The position numbers were made by a program, and so were the translations under genes. From Physella acuta (lineage: Eukaryota; Mollusca; Gastropoda; Physidae): DNA of 64,000 nt. Positions 50,407-60,900 of this stretch are shown here, piece after piece. Below the pieces are notes generated by a model. It searched no databases and was not told where the DNA came from. It was given only the letters and a program-made list of their open reading frames with translations. The stretch is taken from positions 28,501-92,500 of the forward strand of contig NW_026732779.1 of assembly GCF_028476545.1 (NCBI RefSeq), in the 5' to 3' direction. Position 1 is the stretch's first letter, and each line of letters starts with the position of its first letter.

Positions 50407-53400
50407 TTTTATTATATAATTAGAATTTTAATAAAAGTACACGTGATGCTGTAATCTGACTTGATTGTTTTTCTGATAAAATTACTAGGTAAAGGAAAGC
50501 ACAGATGAAGCAACTTACACGTTACAATATCAAGAACATCACCAATGAAACTTAGACTGTTATAATAGTTGTCACTTGGTAATTCACTTCTAATCCTCAA
50601 GCTGTATTTGGTTCCTGTGACAAGATTGGTCAAACTTGCTCCAGTAGCTCCAGAAAATGTATTTAGCAATGTGTTTGAGTTGGCTGCATAAATGATGGCA
50701 TATGTAGCATTGGCTCTGAGTACATTTGTAGTTGACCAGGTGAAATTGATGCTGTGTGTTCCTACTGTCCATTGTACGTTTTTTACCTGTAAGCTGCTCA
50801 CTAAAATTTAAAAAATTCAAGATACAAGATAATCAAGTGCAGATTTAAATAAATAATTCAATACAATATTTAAAAAATATGCTAATGAAAGTTATGCTTT
50901 TAGTGGGTAGCGGCAAAATGGATAATCAACGAGTTGAAAAAATTATTTTATTATTATTTTTGACATGGATAAGAATCGTGTTATCGTCAACGTCACCTTC
51001 GTGACGGACGTAAAAAAACATAATACAAAAAACTTGAGCTTGAAAAAAAATGTAATATTTTAAAAATCAATTATATAAAAGTTGCAAATGCAGATTACTT
51101 GAAAAATATTTTTTTTTTACGTTTATGGCTATGTTTCCATTTATTTTCATCAAGCATAAATTACAGCCTGAAGTTTCACTTTTGTAAGACAAGCATTAAT
51201 TGACTGTGCAGAAACTCCGTGAGCGGTCTTCTCTAAACAAAATTTTGTAATAATGTGTACACAAATTACGCGTACAATATAATACAATCCTAGTATGATT
51301 GCCAGTTTGACCAAACATTTCAGTTGCAACTAATGTTCTGGAACAATTAGTCTGTTATCAAGGCAAAGTCACAGGATAAAAAGTGTTAAAGCAAACTATA
51401 GGTAGTTTATATATCCACCATACATTCTTGATCGCATGTGTTGATAGAATAAAACTCTTTATAATATTGTGAAACGCTTTTATATTTTATTTTAAAAATA
51501 AATTTTCAAACAAAATATCTACATGTTTTACATTGTCTCAATATTTATTTTAGGCCTACACTGCTTTTTTAAAAAAAAAAGAAAATATAGGTTTCAAAAA
51601 TTTGAATTATACTTTAGTAGATGACATAAATTCTAACTATATTAAGGCAGCATTCTTAGTAGGCTTGATCATTGACAGTTTTATTTTATACAGATTTGTG
51701 ATAACATTATGAGTGAAACACGCAGTCAAAATATTACGAGATTCAAAATATGCTCAATTGTTCTTTGTTAAAATAAAATGTAAAAAAACTATTTTAAAAT
51801 ATTTAATTCCTATGCTTTGCTTTCAAAATATAATAAAAATACTTACAGGAAAGGCATCTAAAGTTATCTGTAGCATAATTCTGATAAATGTCACAAAAAC
51901 ATAATGTGTTGGCAGTGGTAAATGGTGTTATACATTTTGTACCAACATCACAATCTGATGTTGAGTCACTGCAATGTCCAGCATACGTGTTTGCTGTAAA
52001 AATATTATTTATTTTGAAAACTTGTAAAATTGTACTTGTAGCATTCTATCGACATAAAATCTACCAATTAAACAGAGGTATGGGATATATATGGGACGGC
52101 GTGTCTCGAGTTCAAATCCGGGTTCAACTAAATAAAACGTCCCTTAGTCCACACAACTCACGTTAGGGAAAATTAAGGCGGCTAGGCATAGTGTTGACCA
52201 CATTATCCCTTCGTAAGCCGAGGTCATTTCTTCTTTGCTTCTTCTGCGTTCTTAATTTTAGTGTTGAAAGGGATCCCTCCAACCAGTGGCGCAGCTACCG
52301 TAAAGCTAGAGTAAGCAAGGCATAGGGGCCCAATGCACTTAGGGTCCATTTTCCTTCTTTAAAAAAGATACATCTTTTACGTTGGAATTTTAATATTTAT
52401 TTTAAATAAACAATTTTAAAAAGGGAATGGAAATCAAGTTTTTTTTTTGTACTGTAGAAATGATTAAAATTTCAAAAAGGCCTCAAGACCTTTCATAGTG
52501 TACAGGCAGTGGCATTCAGTTTGTGTGTGTGTGTGTGTGGGGGGGGGGGGGTGGAATAAAAAAGGGCGCACCCGTATGTGGTGTGAGGGGTGTCTTCGAT
52601 AAGGGACCACCCCGTATTTATAAGACCACAGGCGCCCCCCTCCCCCCCACCACCACCCAGAAACCTGCATCTCCCTTCTGTCTCCCTTATATGTAAGACT
52701 AGGTTGCAACAATGCGGACGGGTATGCCAGTTCCGTATTAAACTTCTTTAACATTCGATGGTGATAGTGGAGAGTTTGATGTCTATGATGGGATTTTTAA
52801 ATCTGATTATTTGCATATTATGATGATGTTATGAAACAAATTGTAAATATGCCTTTTGGGCCAGTACCTTGGCCAGCTAAAAAGAGATCTCAAGAAGCTC
52901 ATTAATAATTTTGCAAACTTAAAAGCATGAAAAAAAATCAAATCTAAATAAATCATGATTAAAAAATAAAATTGTGTGCGGTTAGTGGCCACAAGGTCGG
53001 CTGTCCCCCTGAGCGTTTACTGATGGCGTAACTCCGACCAACTCCTCTCCCGAAAATTTATTATTTTCGGTGGGGTGTCAACCCTCTCTCCCTAATCTTT
53101 TAGTATTTTAACTGAATAAAACATAATTTTGACAGTACATTTTTCAATTTTTGTCATGGTGTTACGGCTAAATTGCCTTGTGACGCAATATATTTTACAT
53201 TACCGCGCAGTACATAATATTACAGCACAGTATAAATACACAATCAGGGGGTATAAAATACAAAAAAAAAATACACTATTTAAAACTCTTCCCTCGTAAA
53301 TAGCAATCAGTGTTTCTTCCAGGCATCTTTCCGCCGGGGGGTGAGATGGGGGGAGGCGAAGTCCTCCCCCTCGATGAGTCTAATCCCCCCCCCCACCGTC

Positions 53401-54827
53401 CCTCCACCCCCCAAAAAAATTGAATTTATGTAGAAAATATATACTTTAAACAGTGTTCCCCCCCCCCCCCCCAGGAAATTTTAGTCCGCTGAAGTAGTTT
53501 GGCTTTGAGATTTACTTCTAGTTCGTCTGTATAATATTTATCTTCTTTTGTATCTTTTAGAAGTATTACAATGAACATAATCACACTATGTTAGCTCAAT
53601 AAGGGAAAAGTTGATTGTTCTTGTTCAAAATAAGAGAGAATTTAAAATACCTTTTTTAATTAAGTTTAAACATAATTTTAAAAGTAGGGTCACTCTGAGC
53701 CAATAGGACATCAATTTTTATCGCTTAACTTGTCACAGTCGGGTGTAATCAAGTCGTTGTTGGTATAATTTCTAGCCTAGGTATATTATTTAGGTTAGTA
53801 TATTGGGCCTTTGCGTTATATAGTAACCATAATATATGGACCAAAATGCATTTCCACTATACTTAAAACTGTTTATTATCGCAGGCCTACCCTTAAAAAT
53901 ACATTGTGGGTGGGTAACACCTGGTGACAAAGAAGTGAAAATTGACTTCTATAAAGAAATTGAAGGGGAGTGTTCTGATTGTTTTTAGTCCAAGTCGAGC
54001 AGCCATGAAACTTGTTTAGGCATTAAAGAACAGTTACTGTAACATTATAACTAGCTGCTTTAATTTGTTTTACATAAATGTAAAACAAATGTGTAAGATG
54101 TATATCAATAAAAGTTTCGCTTCCACCATCTCATCTCCTTGGTTTTAAGATATGGATCAGTAACCTAACCCCCAGGATCTGTTGTTTTAACGGACTGTGT
54201 TTTTTTTTAAATAAAAATTTTATTAATTATTTCACAAATAAACACTCCGATACATACTAATTCATGTATGTGATGAAGTACTGAGGTGTAAAACGTCGAA
54301 AATTGTCAAAATTTCATGTTTTTTTTAGCAAGATTACAATACTGTCTCTTTTAGGTGTACAACCATTTTTATTGAACTAGATATATACAAGAAAAAAGTC
54401 AATAGGTGTTAACGGTGTATACAAATTTCCCGAGGCCTTAAATATAAAACAAGAATATACTTACAAGTCCAATATGTAACTGAAACACTTGTACTCAGAT
54501 CAGGATAGTAGCTGTCTGCAGGCAGTGTAGAAATGATCCGCAAGTTGTATTCTTGTCCAGGACTTAGACCAGTGGCATTTCCTCTAGTAGAACTTGCTGC
54601 GAGTGATGTTAAAGAGCCAGCTTGTATTTTATAATTGACATTGGTAGGGATTCCAGAGTCGACAGACCAGGTTAAGTAGATGGAGCTTGTTGTTCTACTT
54701 TGTACAGATGGAGTTTGTACTTGGAGCTGTGTGACTGTGATAAAAATAATATAATTCTAACATTTTTAATAAAACATTTTATGACTATATGAATTAGACC
54801 TGATAAGAAGTAACTATTAGTTCTACC

Positions 54828-54918
<91 letters not shown>

Positions 54919-57900
54919 TAAGTTATAATACTATTTATATTGGTTAGGGAAATTACAAAAACTATTATCATGAGTTCCTGCTTTACCTAAAAGCCAAACC
55001 AGATATAGCTTGGGGTCAATATTCTAGGACCCCAAAAATAATTCATCACATGTTGAATTTAACATTTTAAAATAAACATTAATTTTTTATCTTCCATATA
55101 AAAAGTAAACTTAAGACAGAACGGCTGCTTTTAAAAATAAACACAGATGAACATGTAAATAAATCAGAGTATTTATACCTAAGTCAGAGCCTGCCCACCG
55201 GAGTGTGAGATGATTTATGGATGAGCCCTAATACAATTCATCATCATCATCATCACTCCTTTATGGCCCCTCGGGAGCTAAGGGCTGCAACCACACATCT
55301 CCAGCGGAATCGGTTTTGGGCAGCTCCTCTAATCTGTGCCCATGAGAGCCCAGCTGTTTTTGCCTCTTCCTCAACCGTTCTCTTCCATGTTTTCTTTGGT
55401 CGGCCCACCCTCCTTTTCCCCTGGGGATTCCAGTCCAATGCATGTTTTGCGATGTTTTCTTTTTCTTTTCTTAACGTGTGTCCAACCCATCCCCATTTTC
55501 GGGCCTTAATATCTTTCTCTATTGGCTTGTTGCTTTAAAATTTGCCACAGGTCTTTGTTTGATACTTTGTCCGGCCATCTTATTTTGAGTATATGTTGTA
55601 GGCATTTGTTTACGAACGCCTGTAGCCTATCAGTATTTGTCTTCGTAACCCTCCAGGTCTCCGAGCCATAGAGTAGCACTGCCTTAACATTTGTGTTGAA
55701 AATCCCAATTTTGCTCCGGAGTGACAGGGCCGTGGACCTCCACATCGGGCGCAGCGAGTTGAAGGCACATCTAGCCTTGTTGATACGGCATTTTATGTCC
55801 TCGTCTGCTCCCCCGTCCTTATTGATCACGCTTCCCAGATATGTGAATGTGTTTGTTTCTCGTAAATCTACTCCATTTAGCTGTATGGGCAGGTCCTGGC
55901 AGTTATTGATTCTGATGACCTCTGTTTTGTTTTTATTGATTTTTAGCCCAATTTCGGAGGCTTCTTCAGACAGCCGATTTAGTTTGGCTTGCGTGTGTTG
56001 ATGCTTATGAGATAGTAGGCAGATGTCATCGGCAAAATCCAGATCCTCCAACCTTTTTGTGAAACTCCACTGGATTCCTGTGTCGTTTTTTGTGGCCCTC
56101 AGCATGATCCAGTCGATTACCATCAAGAATATCATTTGCGATAGCATACATCCCTGTCTTACTCCCGTCGTCACCGTGAATGGTTTTGTTAGCTTTCCCT
56201 TGTGTACTACCTGACTGGTGGAGTCTTCATATAGTTTCTGTGTGATAGATATAAATTTTTTGGGTATTCCATAGTGGCTCATTAACTTCCAGATAACATC
56301 TCTATTCACACTGTCAAACGCCTTTTCGAAGTCGACAAAGGTCATGTATAAGGGGGATTGCCACTCAAGGGACTGTTCATTAATGATGCGCAGCGTGGCA
56401 ATGTGGTCAGTACATGACCTGTCCTGACGAAAACCAGCCTGTTCTTGTCTCAGCTTTTTGTCCAAGGCATCTCTAAGTCTCTCTAGGATGATTCTTGTCA
56501 GCACCTTACTTGGAACTGAAAGAAGCATTATCCCTCTCCAGTTGTTGCATTGTGTCAGGTCTCCCATCTTTGGCAGTTTTATCAGGTATCCCAGTTTCCA
56601 GTCAGATTGGATTATCTCTTCTTCCCACATCTGCTTAAGTAGAGGATGTAGTATGTCTGCTGATATGGCTGGATCTGCTTTGAGTGCCTCTGGTGGGATG
56701 CCGTCCGGGCCAGCTGCTTTGCCATTTTTCATGTTCTTTATTGCTCTTATTGTTTCTAACTTTGTGGGTGGATCTGTACACACATCTAGTAGGTGGTTTG
56801 CAGGTGGTATATCCGGGATGTTTGATGAGAGAGGATGGTTTAAAATCTCATCAAAGTGCTGTACCCATCTGTCTCTCTGTTCTGTGTCACTTGTTAAGAT
56901 ATTTCCTACTTTATCCTTTACTGGTTTGTTGGGATCAATGTTCTTACCTGATAGTGTCCTGGTTACTTCATAGAGCCTCTTCATTTTTCCTTGTCGTGCC
57001 GCAGTTTCTGCCTCCTCTATCATCTCCTGTATGAACTGTCTTTTGTCTTCTTTTGCACTTTTCCTGACCATGCGATTTACTTCACAATAATGTGTTCTGG
57101 GGTTTATTTTCTCTTTTTCATCCTTACATTTGTTAATCTTCTGCTTTATCTCTTTTCTATCTTCAATTTTGGCCCATGTCTCTGTTGTGATCCATTCTTT
57201 TTGTTCATTTTTTCTTCTCCCCAATATGTCAGTGCATGGTGACTTCCATAGTTTCTGTATTCCTAGCCATTTTTGCTCTACTGTTTCCTCTGCCAGGGGG
57301 TCATCCATAAATGATGTCACGCTTTTTTTGACGATTTTTACCTCCCCCCCTCCCCTCAGTCGCACTTCGTCACAAAAAGCCAGACCCCCCCCCCTAAAAT
57401 GACGTCACACCTCAACCTACAACCCCCCTCAAAATTGCAGTTGAATTTTTTTTAAACATTGATATTTTTCCAAAATGTTGTCTAAACTATTACAATTTAT
57501 TAAAACAGTTATCTAAAACGCGAAATAACGTCTAAAATTTGTTTTCTAACATTGCTTTTTTATAATGCAAAAATGTGACGTCGCAACATCTGACCCCCAC
57601 CCCCTCATCACACATCGTCACAAAATTACGGACCCCCCTCCCCCCTACGAGTGTGACGTCATTTATGGATGACCCCCAGGCTGGAGAGTGCTTCATACCT
57701 ATTTTTTTTACTGCGCAGTTAAAGTCTTCCTTTATTTTTGTACACCTAAGAAATGTTGTATTGAATTTAAAGTGCGGTTTATCAGCTCGATCCCTGTAGG
57801 ATTTTAGTTTTAATTTTAATATTGCAACCACGAGTTGCTGGTCTGAGGCTGCATCAGCACCTCGTTTCGCCCTAACATCCATTAAACTTCTCCACTTTCT

Positions 57901-60900
57901 GGAAACTGTGATGTGATCAATTTGGTTTTTTGTTTTGCCATCGGGTGACGTCCAGGTGGTCTTATGTATATCTTTATGAGAGAAAATTGTCCCCCCTATA
58001 ATTAGATCATTAAATGCGCAGAAATCAGCAAAGAGTTCCCCGTTTTCATTTATTGTGCCTATTCTATTTTTCCCCATTGTGAGCTCCCGTTCTTTATTTT
58101 CTGTTCCAACTTTGGCATTCATGTCTCCCATTACTATCTTTATATCTCTTTTTGGTGATTTGTCGATTTGAGCCTGTAGGGCGCTGTAGAAGTCCTCTTT
58201 CTCTTCATCTGTTGCAGCATTTGTGGGTGCATAGCACTGGATTAAAGTTGTTTTCCTTCCCTTGGCATTGAAACGAGCTGCTATGAGTCGTGGCGAGACT
58301 GGTTCCCATGCAATCAAAGCATTTGTTGCTTCTGGAGACATCATTATGGCTACACCTTGCGTGTGTTCATGATCTTCGTCCTCGTGACCTGAGTAGATGA
58401 CAGTCTCTCCCGAGACCAACCTAGTTTGGCCACTGCCGTTCCATCATGTCTCACTTAATCCTAAGACTTAATTTATACCTCCTCATTTCTTTGGCGACCT
58501 GGGCTGATCTGCTGCTTTCATATAGGGTTCTGATGTTCCAGGTCCCTAATCTGGTTTTGGTCTTGGGCGTTAGGAGATTTGTCAGCAAACTACCTTCCGT
58601 TAGGCTTTCACTAGTAGGCATCATGGGCTCTTCTAGAGAGGATCCCCCTTGACCAAGTCGGTGTTGGATTTGTGTACTTGCAGTGTCTGTAGCGGTATAT
58701 TTTTTTACGAGATAAGGTTGCTAGCCTTATGTTTCAACCCCCAACCTGAGGGACCAGGGTGTTAGCTTTGGTCTGATCCCTACCCGCGCAGATCTTCCCA
58801 GCTTGGTTGAACCTACCAGGAGTTTACACTCCCGCTGGTATAGCTCTGGGGGTGGTCAGGATACACAAGCTGCCAAGCCTCGACAAGGCTCTAACACCGG
58901 ATGGCCGCCTAATACAATTAGTGTTGGATTACATCAGCAAGCAATGAAGTAAACAGAATTAGAGTTTTTGGTTGGTAATGGAAAAAATCATTAAAATTAA
59001 TAATAGATTTAGATTTTAAACTTTTAAACATACTACATATTTTTCTCTAGACTCTATATTCTACTTTTAGTATTTTTAATATTGAAGCCTCATAATAAAC
59101 ATTTGAAAAAATATTTAATCTGTATATTATTATAATCTAATAGGTATACAGTCCACACCAATGAAATAGTAAAACAGAAGTAAGTTTTTAGTGGTCTACT
59201 ACATTTTTGTGGATTTCCACATGGAGGGTCAAAAGTGGATGCATGTGGATGAGGAGTCTAAAATTTAAAAAAAATTGTGTGGATGTCATAAATGGATTAC
59301 CCCATACTTTATATTTAAAAAATATCCTACCTGGTGTGCAACTCACTAAGTAATAGTTGGTTTCAACACACAAACAACGTTTAATGTTATTTTTATCATT
59401 TCTGCACTCAAATGGTGATGAACATTCTTCAGTCCGATTACATTCCCCACCATGGGATTTTTCTAAAATAAAATACATCTTATTGAAATGATTTTATTCA
59501 TGTTGATTTGTCAAAACACTTAAAAAATGTAATTTTATCAATGTGTTATTGCATGAAATATATTGTAGTTCAAACTCTTTCTTGTTTTAAGTATACTGAG
59601 CATATAATATAATATAATAATAATAATGACTAAGCACAGTTCAAAACAGAAAAAAAATTGTCAAAATCACAATAATGCATAAGCCCTGCTTAAAACCTTA
59701 AGTCAACCTCTCCTCCCACAAATTTGAAATTGATGTAACAAATGATCTATTATGTATGATTTTTATGCCTAAATCATTGAATATGAGATAAGTTAAGCCA
59801 ATTAAATATACATTGATTTCCATAGAGTCCAGGTTTTTAATGCAGAGTCATTACTGAAGAAAGCACACATTGCCATTAATATGATCACTGTACTTGAATA
59901 ACATTAATTCTACATTTAAAATGGATATAAGCATAAGCTTTCTCCCTTAACATTCACAGTGCATCTACCCAAAATGGATTATTGACAAAATATATGAAAT
60001 TTACATTTGCAGATAGGAGAAAAGACACATTTTCCCATTGTATTATTAATAACATTTTCTTCAGCATTTTTTATGTTATCATTCTGTTATATTTAGTCTT
60101 TATAAGCACTGAATGTGTTGGATCATATCACACATTTATTTTAGATTATCCCTGTATCATTTAATTTTGAAGTAATTAATGTAATTTCATATAAATAATT
60201 TTGTATAGTTTTACAATTGCAGATTACATGAATTGTGTAAACATGAAACTATTATTATTATTATTACCTTTAATATTGGAATTGACATTGCTATTATTCA
60301 AAATGCTCATATCCTAACGTAAGGATGCAGTTTGTCACGTTTCCTTAGTAAACACTGGTGCTATTATCATATTGCTTGCTATATATTGCATAAATAAATA
60401 TGCTCAGTATACTTAAAACAAGAAAGAGTTTGAACTACAATATATTTCATGCAATAACACATTGATAAAATTACATTTTTTAAGTGTTTTGACAAATCAA
60501 CATGAATAAAATCATTTCAATAAGATGTATTTTATTTTAGAAAAATCCCATGGTGGGGAATGTAATCGGACTGAAGAATGTTCATCACCATTTGAGTGCA
60601 GAAATGATAAAAATAACATTAAACGTTGTTTGTGTGTTGAAACCAACTATTACTTAGTGAGTTGCACACCAGGTAGGATATTTTTAAAATATAAAGTATG
60701 GGGTAATCCATTTATGACATCCACACAATTTTTTTTTTAAATTTTAGACTCCTCATCCACACGCATCCACTTTTGACCCTCCATGTGGAAATCCACAAAA
60801 ATGTAGTAGACCACTAAAAACTTACTTCTGTTTTACTATTTCATTGGTGTGGACTGTATACCTATTAGATTATAATAATATACAGATTAAATCTACGAAC

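Larger units (their letters stand above)
59113..60892. repeat. Large inverted repeat, two arms of about 495 bp
   Basis: Left arm 59113-59605 and right arm 60397-60892 are reverse complements with a few differences (an A/T-run length change and single bases), around a spacer of 791 bp. Each arm holds one EB exon. The right arm ends exactly where the truncated SINE and the 1.15-kb direct repeat begin. Confidence 0.9.

Noticed and set aside
55693-57402. Plus-strand frames of 60-170 codons opposite the LINE
   Set aside because: They are antisense shadows of the reverse transcriptase reading frame.
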